This document shows positions 1 to 5,339 of a stretch of DNA of 6,554 bases, one piece after another. The stretch is taken from positions 1 to 6,554 of the forward strand of contig JAHKXX010000215.1 in the NCBI GenBank assembly GCA_020627425.1, written 5' to 3'. The translations under genes and the position numbers were made by a program. The notes below the pieces were generated by a model. It had not been told where the DNA came from and made no database searches. It worked only from the letters and a program-made list of their open reading frames with translations. Position 1 is the stretch's first letter. Each line of letters starts with the position of its first letter. This DNA comes from a bacterium. GTDB taxonomy: Bacteria > Bacillota > Clostridia > Oscillospirales > Acutalibacteraceae.

Positions 1-31
1 ATAAATAACAAAATAAAAAGACTTCACGACT

Positions 32-66
32 AAAAAACTCCCGGCTGTAAAAAATACAGTCGGGAG
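32..66 (-). terminator. Intrinsic terminator after popT
   Basis: A 12-bp stem (38-49 pairing with 55-66, one G-U pair at 44/60) closes a 5-nt A loop. Read on the minus strand, the stem is followed by six T (positions 37-32). It lies 25 nt past the popT stop codon and ends the minus-strand unit. On the plus strand the stem is followed by CTTTTAA, so weak activity in the other direction is possible. Confidence 0.88.
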
Positions 67-91
67 CTTTTAATTATTCTTTAGCCGGGCT

Positions 92-1069
92 TTATTCAGC
101 CGTTTGGCTTTTTTTCTTGGCTTTTTTCTTTTCTGTAAATTTCCTCAGCTTTTCGCTGCCGAAGATCAGTGCAACGCCACAGCCGATTATAAATGTTGCT
201 ATGGAAATGATACCTGTTATGTCAAATCCGAAATGACCGTAGTTATACTGAGCAATATCTGCGCCCGATGCAGTTATTGTTGCTGCATTATACTTTACAG
301 GGTTTAGATATATAGTAGGCAGCGAGCCTATCATAAGACCTATAATAGCGAAAAACGTCATCTGGGGGACTTTCTTGAGGCAAACGTCTATCAGCTTTGC
401 TCCGCCGAGCAGTCCTATTATAACGCCCAGACCGACAGGGAGAAGTATCATGGCACTCTGCATAAGATCCTGCTTCAGATAAGAGATCGCGCCTAGAACC
501 GTAGGATACAGCCCGAGTATCATCAGTATCATAGAACCGCTGACGCCGGGGATTATCATACACATAGCGGCAAGGATCGAGCCGAAGAACAAATAAGCCC
601 ACGAGCCTATGTTTATCGAAAAGCTTGCCACGGTAACTGCGTCTGCACTTGTTTTTTCTCCGGGATCCAAAAATATAAGACCTATCATAATGCCGAAAAA
701 GACTGCCATAGGTATCACTGACAGGGGCGAAAACTTTGTTTCCAGAGCTTTCCTGAACACCAGAGGGAGACTGCCGACTATAAGTCCGATAAACAGAAAG
801 AACGTCGGCATAGGATAATACTTAAACAGGTATTCATTCAGCAGTACGGCAAAGCCGAAGATTCCCGCAGCACCGCCGATAAGTACAGGCAAAAGAAAGA
901 GTATGCTTTCCTTGACGTGCTTTTTGATACCGATAACGCTGTCTATAAGCCGGTCATAAATATTCAGCACGACAGCCATCGTTCCTCCGCTGACGCCGGG
1001 GATGATATTCGCGATACCTATAATACAGCCATAGATGATGTTTGTAATAAACTGAAAAAATTTGTTCAT
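92..1069 (-). CDS. popT: DUF368 family membrane protein, PopT-type undecaprenyl-phosphate translocase
   Basis: This is a 325-residue polytopic membrane protein of the DUF368 family. Members called PopT are known to return undecaprenyl phosphate, the lipid carrier for wall precursors, across the cytoplasmic membrane. The sequence is almost entirely hydrophobic segments. It holds two matching halves: IIPGVSG at residues 22-28 and again at 172-178, and GLIVGSLP (95-102) matching GLMIGSLP (244-251), as expected for an inverted or duplicated transporter fold. The C-terminus is a lysine-rich cytoplasmic tail (307-320). The frame stays open for 39 codons upstream, but the start at 1069 is preferred. 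It has AGGAG at 1076-1080 six bases upstream and begins at the family's usual N-terminus, and the longer form would overlap the upstream gene. That gene ends 16 nt away, so the two are probably co-transcribed. The family call is firm; the exact substrate in this organism is inferred. Confidence 0.93.
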   Translation of the reverse strand: MNKFFQFITNIIYGCIIGIANIIPGVSGGTMAVVLNIYDRLIDSVIGIKKHVKESILFLLPVLIGGAAGIFGFAVLLNEYLFKYYPMPTFFLFIGLIVGSLPLVFRKALETKFSPLSVIPMAVFFGIMIGLIFLDPGEKTSADAVTVASFSINIGSWAYLFFGSILAAMCMIIPGVSGSMILMILGLYPTVLGAISYLKQDLMQSAMILLPVGLGVIIGLLGGAKLIDVCLKKVPQMTFFAIIGLMIGSLPTIYLNPVKYNAATITASGADIAQYNYGHFGFDITGIISIATFIIGCGVALIFGSEKLRKFTEKKKAKKKSQTAE

Positions 1070-1075
1070 TTCTTT

Positions 1076-1080
1076 CTCCT
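1076..1080 (-). promoter_or_regulatory. RBS that fixes the popT start
   Basis: AGGAG on the minus strand lies 6 nt before the ATG at 1069. It selects this start over a possible 39-codon upstream extension, which would run through the end of the preceding gene. Confidence 0.8.
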
Positions 1081-1085
1081 GAAGA

Positions 1086-1268
1086 TTAGTTTTGTTTTCT
1101 GACGATCCTGTATTCATCGTCGCTGCTGAAATAGGGGCAGCTGTCAACAGAACCGGACATAAAACGCGCCAGATCGTCCTCGTCAAGGTCTACAAGACAT
1201 TCATAGCACTCATAGTCCTCATTGTAAACGTAGTGGGCGCAGTATTCACAGCCTGAGAAAGCCGACAT
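1086..1268 (-). CDS. Small cysteine-rich protein, DUF6472-like, probable zinc binder
   Basis: This is a 60-residue soluble acidic protein with two CxxC pairs (C7/C10 and C21/C24) and a fifth cysteine (C44) in the segment GSVDSCPYF. It ends in a basic IVRKQ tail. The layout matches my memory of the small DUF6472 family, common in Clostridia and of unknown function. The cysteine spacing suggests a small zinc-binding or knuckle-like fold, which is inference. The start at 1268 is chosen because AAAAGGAGG (1277-1285) sits 8 nt upstream; a 19-codon longer frame would run through this RBS and adds a low-complexity leader. There is no signal peptide or membrane segment, so it is probably cytoplasmic. 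It is the first gene of a two-gene unit with popT (16-nt gap), which hints at a shared envelope-related role but does not show one. Confidence 0.82.
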   Translation of the reverse strand: MSAFSGCEYCAHYVYNEDYECYECLVDLDEDDLARFMSGSVDSCPYFSSDDEYRIVRKQN

Positions 1269-1293
1269 AAGACCTACCTCCTTTTGCACAAAG

Positions 1294-1359
1294 ATTATAA
1301 TATCATAATTCATAGAAAAAAACAATTTTAATTAATAATGAATTTATGATATGATTATA
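1294..1359 (-). promoter_or_regulatory. Weak candidate promoter region for the DUF6472-popT unit
   Basis: Two minus-strand TATAAT hexamers are present, at 1294-1299 and 1354-1359. Neither has a good -35 at 16-18 nt. The nearer one would give a leader only a few bases longer than the RBS. The unit must start somewhere in 1290-1400, divergent from rpsT, but I cannot choose a site with confidence. Confidence 0.25.
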
Positions 1360-1438
1360 GATTATTTTGGTGATTGATACCATATGGGCTGCTCTGAAAA
1401 AAAACTGAGGAAAAATTTGCCCAATATTAAAAAAACAC

Positions 1439-1467
1439 TTGCAATTTATAAAAAATATTGATAATAT
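1439..1467 (+). promoter_or_regulatory. rpsT promoter (-35/-10)
   Basis: The -35 TTGCAA (1439-1444) and the -10 TAATAT (1462-1467) are separated by exactly 17 nt, in very A+T-rich DNA. Transcription is predicted to start near 1474, giving a leader of about 25 nt before rpsT. Confidence 0.7.
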
Positions 1468-1498
1468 AAACTGTATGCAATTGTAAGGAGGTGTGTTT

Positions 1499-1759
1499 AT
1501 GCCGAACATTAAATCAGCTAAGAAGCGTGTAAAGGTTATTGCTGCAAAGACTGCTGCCAATAAGATCGTTACATCTGCTCTGAGAACAAACATAAAGAAG
1601 GCTAATGCTGCTATCGAAGCTAACGCTGCAGATAAGGAGCAGGCTGTCAGAGTTGCTATCAAGAAGATCGATCAGGCTGCTGCAAAGGGAATTCTTAAGA
1701 AGAATACCGCTGCAAGAAAGAAGTCTGCGCTCGCACGCAAGCTTAATGCATCTGCATAA
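1499..1759 (+). CDS. rpsT: 30S ribosomal protein S20
   Basis: This is an 86-residue Ala/Lys-rich helical protein, the normal length for bacterial S20, which binds 16S rRNA in the body of the small subunit and helps early 30S assembly. Diagnostic segments are the N-terminal MPNIKSAKKR and the C-terminal KGILKKNTAARKKSALARKLN-type stretch (residues 64-83). The start is ATG at 1499, with AAGGAGG (1485-1491) 7 nt upstream. A GTG two codons earlier (1493) is in frame but too close to the RBS and would add residues that S20 lacks. It has its own promoter and terminator, so it is monocistronic here, divergent from the DUF6472-popT unit. No leader structure pointing to autoregulation is evident in the short predicted leader. 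Confidence 0.97.
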   Translation: MPNIKSAKKRVKVIAAKTAANKIVTSALRTNIKKANAAIEANAADKEQAVRVAIKKIDQAAAKGILKKNTAARKKSALARKLNASA

Positions 1760-1767
1760 TTAAAGAG

Positions 1768-1795
1768 GAGCTTTGTTGTTTTACTCATAAAGCTC
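1768..1795 (+). other. 3' UTR hairpin after rpsT
   Basis: GAGCTTT (1768-1774) pairs perfectly with AAAGCTC (1789-1795) around a 14-nt loop. No T tract follows; the next base starts the terminator stem. It may be an mRNA-stabilising or pausing hairpin stacked on the terminator. Confidence 0.5.
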
Positions 1796-1825
1796 AAAAG
1801 CAGGACCGTAGAGTTCTGCTTTTTT
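1796..1825 (+). terminator. Intrinsic terminator of rpsT
   Basis: An 11-bp stem (1796-1806 with 1813-1823, including one G-U pair) has a 6-nt loop CGTAGA. The stem runs into a T tract (1820-1825). It lies about 36 nt after the rpsT stop. Confidence 0.88.
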
Positions 1826-1868
1826 ATTACTTCTGTTTTGCAGAATTAACAAAAAAAATTTAATTTAC

Positions 1869-1897
1869 TTGACATTTTTGAAAAAATAATGTACAAT
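1869..1897 (+). promoter_or_regulatory. Consensus promoter for the 49-aa membrane protein gene
   Basis: A perfect -35 TTGACA (1869-1874) and a -10 TACAAT (1892-1897) are separated by exactly 17 nt. Transcription is predicted to start near 1904, about 32 nt before the ATG at 1936. It lies beyond the rpsT terminator, so the small gene is an independent unit. Confidence 0.85.
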
Positions 1898-1935
1898 GAA
1901 CTAAAGTATTAAGACTGCGAAGGAGGTTTTTTATT

Positions 1936-2085
1936 ATGAATAAGAAGGTTATTACTGTTTTGATTACGGTAATAGGTCTCGTTGCTGCGGTTACGGCAGC
2001 GGTTACCGCTTTTCTGATTTTTAAAGAAAAACAAAAAAGAGATGACGAGGAGCTTGAGCATTATCTTGACAGCTCTATTCAGTGA
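1936..2085 (+). CDS. 49-residue single-pass membrane protein, unknown function
   Basis: This short gene has full expression signals: a strong promoter at 1869-1897, GAAGGAGG ending at 1926 nine bases before the ATG, a TGA stop at 2083-2085 and a hairpin just after. The product begins with a basic MNKK, followed by one hydrophobic segment (residues 5-29) rich in Val, Ala, Ile and Thr. A charged juxtamembrane stretch (KEKQKRDDEELEH, 30-42) and the tail YLDSSIQ follow. The positive charges next to the C-terminal side of the helix suggest a small anchored protein with a cytoplasmic tail, but with basic residues at both ends the orientation is uncertain. It is not a typical cleaved secretory protein, since no A-x-A site is followed by a mature domain. 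I do not recognise a family. Its neighbours are rpsT and the ftsEX operon, which converges on it, so context gives no function. Confidence 0.78.
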   Translation: MNKKVITVLITVIGLVAAVTAAVTAFLIFKEKQKRDDEELEHYLDSSIQ

Positions 2086-2094
2086 TTAAAAACG

Positions 2095-2119
2095 GGAGGA
2101 AACGTGGTTTCCTCCTTTT
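2095..2119 (+). terminator. Hairpin terminator after the 49-aa gene
   Basis: A perfect 9-bp stem GGAGGAAAC/GTTTCCTCC (2095-2103 with 2107-2115) has a 3-nt loop and is followed by TTTTGCTTT. It starts 9 nt after the stop codon. The T tract is short, so the next hairpin (2140-2164) may act as backup. Confidence 0.65.
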
Positions 2120-2133
2120 GCTTTATGAATAAT

Positions 2134-2170
2134 AAAAAAACAGGGGAGAGTATATCTCCTCTGTTTTTTT
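2134..2170. terminator. Bidirectional terminator between convergent units
   Basis: A 10-bp stem (2140-2149 with 2155-2164, one G-U pair) has a 5-nt loop. It is flanked by seven A on the left (2134-2140) and seven T on the right (2164-2170), so it can end transcription in both directions. It sits only 8 nt after the stop of the M23 hydrolase gene on the minus strand and ends the ftsEX operon. Confidence 0.88.
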
Positions 2171-2171
2171 G

Positions 2172-3404
2172 TCAGTATTCAGACAACGGGTCATAGCGTA
2201 CGCCGTTATACTGTGTTTCAAAGTGAAGGTGGGGTCCTGTTGAATAGCCGGTAGAACCGACATAGCCTATCAGCTGACCGCCGACAACTGTCTGCCCCGG
2301 TGTGACCGTAACACCGGACAGGTGTCCATAGATAGAGATCTTTCCGCCGCCGTGGTCTATCATAACATAATTCCCGTAGCCGCCTCCGCAGCCGCAACTG
2401 GAGTACTTTCCGTAATCGTGTTCACAGGTAGTACAGGTTGAGAATACAGTACCCTCATAGCAGGCAACTACCTTTGCACCATATATGCTACCGTCTGCTA
2501 TATCGAGAGCGCCGTGGTTGTTGGCTCCGCGCCACTCATCAAATGTAGAGGTAAGATAGGTGTGTCCTGGACAGGGCCAGACGTATCCGTCTGTAGGCTC
2601 TACGACATATTCCGTTTCATCAGAATAAACGTCCCCGCTTTCTCCGGCAGACTCCTTTGCCTTTTGGGCAAGCTCTTTGTTATAAGCCTGAAGAGCTTTT
2701 AACAGCTCGTTCTGTCTGTTTTTGTTGTTTTCTATCTTTTGCTCAAGAGTGCTTTTTTTAGTATTCAGTTCTTTTATAAGCTCTGTGTTTTGTTCGTTCA
2801 GCGTGTTGATTTTTTTCAGGTTCTTCTGAAGGGCTTCTTTTTCTTCCTCGACTGTTTTTTTGTCCGCCTTCAGCTTTGCCTGCTCCGTGCTGATCGTTTT
2901 CATTTTCGACTGCAGGGAATTGATAAGCTTGTTGTCATAGTCCGAGATGCTCTGCATCATTTCCGCTTTGTCAACAAAATCCGAAAAATCCTTGGCTCCG
3001 AGGATTATTTCAAGCGACGAGGTATCGCCCTGCATATATATTGCTCTCAGTCGCTTTCTCAGGTAGTCGAGCCTGTCCTCTATTGCTTTTAGCTTTTCAT
3101 CAATCTCCTTTTGCTTTTCTACGATCCTGTCATTAAGGTTTTTTATTTTCTGATTGCTGTTTTTTATCTTTTCACTAAGCTCCGAGATCTGTTGTTGTAG
3201 CTTCTTGGCTTCGTTTTCCTTATCCTTTATTGCTTTGTTTGTTTCGCTCAGCTCTTCTTTTATCTCGGAGTTTTCCTCCTTTAGTTCTGCGCGCTGACGG
3301 GAGTTTTCTTCCTCGTCAAATGCACTGCTCTGAATTGCTGCCGCCGAAAACGCGATGAGCAGTGAGATCAATATAGCCACGGTCTTTTTAAAGCTACCAG
3401 CCAA
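2172..3404 (-). CDS. Secreted coiled-coil M23 peptidoglycan hydrolase (EnvC/PcsB/CwlO-like FtsEX partner)
   Basis: This 410-residue exported protein has a signal peptide (basic KK at 6-7, hydrophobic 8-23, likely cleavage after SSA at 28). A long Glu/Lys/Gln-rich coiled coil (about 31-250) is broken near 121-160 by a hinge-like segment (MQGDTSSLEIILGAKDFSDF) typical of EnvC/CwlO-type proteins. A short acidic linker and a C-terminal LytM/M23 domain (about 274-410) follow. Zinc and catalytic residues are intact: H297 and D301 in HGALD, H361 in YGH, and H392/H394 in GPHLHFE. It is therefore probably an active endopeptidase, unlike E. coli EnvC, which has lost activity. A Cys-rich insert (C324, C327, C337, C339) lies within the domain. 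The start is TTG at 3404, inside the end of ftsX (11-nt overlap), with GAAGGAGG 8 nt upstream; no ATG start is available before residue 124. It is probably held inactive by the coiled coil until FtsEX acts on it. Confidence 0.92.
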   Translation of the reverse strand: MAGSFKKTVAILISLLIAFSAAAIQSSAFDEEENSRQRAELKEENSEIKEELSETNKAIKDKENEAKKLQQQISELSEKIKNSNQKIKNLNDRIVEKQKEIDEKLKAIEDRLDYLRKRLRAIYMQGDTSSLEIILGAKDFSDFVDKAEMMQSISDYDNKLINSLQSKMKTISTEQAKLKADKKTVEEEKEALQKNLKKINTLNEQNTELIKELNTKKSTLEQKIENNKNRQNELLKALQAYNKELAQKAKESAGESGDVYSDETEYVVEPTDGYVWPCPGHTYLTSTFDEWRGANNHGALDIADGSIYGAKVVACYEGTVFSTCTTCEHDYGKYSSCGCGGGYGNYVMIDHGGGKISIYGHLSGVTVTPGQTVVGGQLIGYVGSTGYSTGPHLHFETQYNGVRYDPLSEY

Positions 3405-4305
3405 GAATACCGCCTCCTTCTTTTTTCAGATACTTGGTAATTGAGACGGAGCCGCCCACAAGTCCTATCAGCATACCTACGCAAGACATAGTCACCACAA
3501 GAGGTAACCATATCTGTGACTCGGGAATAGTCGAGGTTCCTATCATTCTGACTATACCTGCACCGAACTGTCTGACGGGATCATATATCAAGAGCAGTAC
3601 CGCAGAGGCAAGAACACCGGACAGCAAGCCGATGGTCATAGCCTCCACTACAAACGGAATCCTTACAAACCTGTTAGTTGCGCCGACGGATTTCATAATG
3701 CTTATCTCGTATCTTCTTGAATACATTGTCATTTTTATTGTATTTGAAATTATGAACATAGTGACCACAGCGAGGATAAGTACAAGCCAGAAGCCTACTA
3801 TCGTTACAAAATAGTTCAGCTTTGTCAGTGCGCTCGCAATGCCGCTTCTGTCACTGACTGAATCCACTCCGTCGATCTTTTTTATCTGTGACACAGTTTC
3901 CTTATATTTGGAAAGATCGTCTATCTGTACCTTGTATGCATTAGGGAAGGGGTTTCCGTCACCCTGCATACTCTCGTACACATCTCCGAGGTTTTCCTTG
4001 TATTCTTTTATTGCTTCATCCTTCGGGTAATAGGTGCATCTTTCGACATTCTTTATTTTTTTAAGCTCTGCTCCCAACTTTATGGAGTCAATATTGTTCA
4101 GTTCCAGATCAAGGTACACAGTCAGCTCGTTGTCATCGCCTATTTTTGAAATAAGTGTGCTGACATTAACGGAAATCAGCGATGCCGCACCGGTGATAAT
4201 AAGACAAGATGCAAGAACAACTATAGACGCCAGAGTCATCATTCTGTTCGTCCGGATATTTTTAAAGCCCTCTTTAATGAGGTAGCCAAGGCTCGACAGC
4301 TTCAT
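3394..4305 (-). CDS. ftsX: Cell division protein FtsX, membrane subunit of the FtsEX complex
   Basis: This is a 303-residue membrane protein with the FtsX plan. A cytoplasmic N-terminus ends in NIRTNRMMTLAS, followed by TM1 (about 24-46), a large extracellular domain (about 47-165) and TM2 (about 166-188). The conserved cytoplasmic stretch SRRYEISIMKSVGATNRFVR (196-215) lies before TM3 (about 218-240), and TM4 (about 266-288) precedes a short Lys/Gly-rich tail. FtsX itself has no known transport activity. The family transmits the FtsE ATPase cycle to an extracellular hydrolase through the outer loop, and the hydrolase here is very likely the next gene. The ATG at 4305 has CGGAGGTG (4311-4318) upstream and overlaps the ftsE stop as TGATG. 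The 3' end carries the RBS and start of the hydrolase gene, so translation of all three is probably coupled. Confidence 0.96.
   Translation of the reverse strand: MKLSSLGYLIKEGFKNIRTNRMMTLASIVVLASCLIITGAASLISVNVSTLISKIGDDNELTVYLDLELNNIDSIKLGAELKKIKNVERCTYYPKDEAIKEYKENLGDVYESMQGDGNPFPNAYKVQIDDLSKYKETVSQIKKIDGVDSVSDRSGIASALTKLNYFVTIVGFWLVLILAVVTMFIISNTIKMTMYSRRYEISIMKSVGATNRFVRIPFVVEAMTIGLLSGVLASAVLLLIYDPVRQFGAGIVRMIGTSTIPESQIWLPLVVTMSCVGMLIGLVGGSVSITKYLKKEGGGILGW
3413..3420 (-). promoter_or_regulatory. RBS for the TTG-initiated M23 hydrolase gene
   Basis: GAAGGAGG on the minus strand lies inside the last codons of ftsX (the Lys-Glu-Gly-Gly-Gly stretch), 8 nt before TTG at 3404. It is the main reason for accepting a TTG start, since a GTG at residue 9 would leave a poorer n-region and wrong spacing. 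Confidence 0.78.
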
Positions 4306-5045
4306 CAGTCCACCTCCGTATTTGTTTTGTCCGTATTATCGGTATTATCAATGTACGGCTCTTTTGAATGATATTTAGTGGGAATGAATTTGTCCGATAC
4401 GATCTCGCCGTCCTCGATCCACAGAACCCGTCCGCCAAACTCGTTTACAAGGTCGTGCTCGTGTGTTACGACAACGACAGTGGTTCCGCGTTCGCTTATT
4501 ACCGACAGCATTTTCATAATGTCATACGAACGTTCTGGGTCTATATTTCCTGTCGGCTCGTCCGCAATGATCAGCTCGGGCTTGTTTATCAGCGCCCTTG
4601 CAAGGCTTACACGCTGCTGTTCTCCACCGGACAGCTCGTTCGGACGGCGTTTATCCTTGCCCTCAAGCCCTACAAGCCTGATAACCTGTTTTACTCTTTT
4701 TTTGATGACCTTTTCGGGCTTGCCTATTACTCTCATGGCAAAGGCTATATTGTCATAAACGCTCATTTTTTCTATAAGTCTGAAATCCTGGAATACTATA
4801 CCCATGGTTCTGCGAAGATAGGGTACACGGCGCTTTTTTATTTTCATAAGATTATATCCGTTTACGATTATTTTACCGAAGGTGGCTTTTTCCTCGTGCA
4901 TCAAAAGCTTTAAGAAGGTGCTTTTTCCTGCTCCGGACGGACCGACGATAAATACAAACTCACCGTTTTGTATATCAAGATCAATATTCTTTAGTGCTTC
5001 TGTTCCGTTTGAATATACCTTTGAAACATTTTCAAGATGTATCAT
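4305..5045 (-). CDS. ftsE: Cell division ATP-binding protein FtsE
   Basis: This 246-residue ABC-type ATPase is the cytoplasmic partner of FtsX. All nucleotide-binding motifs are intact: Walker A GPSGAGKST (35-43), Q-loop VFQDFRL (Q86), signature LSGGEQQR (138-145), Walker B LIIADEPTG (158-166, catalytic E163) and H-loop VVTHE (H195). The FDFRL-type Q-loop context and the N-terminal IHLENVSKVYSNGTEALKNI are typical of FtsE. The protein runs some 15-20 residues beyond the usual family end, finishing in a polar Asn/Thr/Asp tail with three DNT-like triplets (233-241). The ATG at 5045 has AAAGGA (5054-5059) 8 nt upstream. It is the first gene of the ftsE-ftsX-hydrolase operon, under a good promoter at 5089-5117. 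ATP hydrolysis is expected to drive a conformational change in FtsX that activates the secreted hydrolase. Confidence 0.97.
   Translation of the reverse strand: MIHLENVSKVYSNGTEALKNIDLDIQNGEFVFIVGPSGAGKSTFLKLLMHEEKATFGKIIVNGYNLMKIKKRRVPYLRRTMGIVFQDFRLIEKMSVYDNIAFAMRVIGKPEKVIKKRVKQVIRLVGLEGKDKRRPNELSGGEQQRVSLARALINKPELIIADEPTGNIDPERSYDIMKMLSVISERGTTVVVVTHEHDLVNEFGGRVLWIEDGEIVSDKFIPTKYHSKEPYIDNTDNTDKTNTEVD
4323..4349 (-). repeat. Tandem 9-nt repeat in the ftsE 3' end
   Basis: Three 9-nt units encode D-N-T, D-N-T and D-K-T. The first two (GATAATACC, GATAATACG) differ at one base and the third is diverged. This looks like replication slippage that lengthened the FtsE tail. Confidence 0.6.
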
Positions 5046-5088
5046 ATTCTGCGTCCTTTCTGCTTAATTCCACACTAACCTACTATAT

Positions 5089-5117
5089 AGTATATCCCAA
5101 TTTACTCCATTCGTCAA
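5089..5117 (-). promoter_or_regulatory. Promoter of the ftsE-ftsX-M23 operon
   Basis: On the minus strand, the -35 TTGACG (5112-5117) and the -10 TATACT (5089-5094) are separated by exactly 17 nt. Transcription is predicted to start near 5082, giving a leader of about 37 nt. No other promoter is obvious before the operon. Confidence 0.75.
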
Positions 5118-5159
5118 CAATCAGCAATAATAGTAATAATTATTTACTTTATTATTCCC

Positions 5160-5176
5160 TTAAAACAAGGTTTTAA
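5160..5176. repeat. Short inverted repeat upstream of the ftsEX promoter
   Basis: TTAAAAC and GTTTTAA form a perfect 7-bp dyad around a 3-nt centre, about 43 nt upstream of the ftsE -35. It could be a protein-binding site or chance in A+T-rich DNA. The stretch 5118-5259 otherwise shows no gene. Confidence 0.3.
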
Positions 5177-5259
5177 CAGATGATAAATCTATCCTCACCG
5201 CAAAATATGTGCTTATTGTGCCGGTATACTCATCAGTCATTATTTTTTTCTATGCAAAG

Positions 5260-5297
5260 AGCCACAGCATCTACGGTAAAGTGTAAATGCTGTGGCT
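5260..5297 (-). terminator. Hairpin, probable terminator of the cohesin-like gene
   Basis: A perfect 11-bp stem AGCCACAGCAT/ATGCTGTGGCT (5260-5270 with 5287-5297) encloses a 16-nt loop, 42 nt past the stop of the cohesin-like gene. On the minus strand it is followed by CTTTGC rather than a clean T run, so termination may be weak, or the stem may be an mRNA 3'-end protector. Confidence 0.5.
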
Positions 5298-5339
5298 TTA
5301 AAGGCTGAAAATACATTCCTGAGCTTCAGGCAAGCAGTA

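Noticed and set aside
1070..1186. 39-codon N-terminal extension of PopT
   Set aside because: It overlaps the end of the DUF6472-like gene and lacks family resemblance, while the ATG at 1069 has a good RBS.
1384..1426. TGGGC ... GCCCA pairing upstream of rpsT as a leader structure
   Set aside because: It is only a 5-bp stem with a long loop, and it lies upstream of the predicted rpsT -35, so it would not be in the rpsT transcript.
1303..1662. Minus-strand frame overlapping rpsT
   Set aside because: Its first half is antisense to the S20 gene and its second half is A+T-rich intergenic DNA. It has no RBS.
2739..3092. Open frame on the plus strand opposite the hydrolase coiled coil
   Set aside because: It is the antisense of Glu/Lys-rich codons, which gives a Phe/Leu-rich pseudo-protein. 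No RBS or promoter.
3434..3814. Open frame on the plus strand opposite ftsX
   Set aside because: It is an antisense shadow of a conserved gene, with no initiation signals.
4368..4913. Long open frame on the plus strand opposite ftsE (181 codons)
   Set aside because: It is a shadow of ftsE with no RBS or known motif, and its aromatic-rich composition is typical of antisense frames.
5180..5308. 42-residue plus-strand frame between ftsE and the cohesin-like gene
   Set aside because: It has no proper RBS or promoter, and its second half is the 5260-5297 hairpin. The CxC-like residues arise from the stem sequence.
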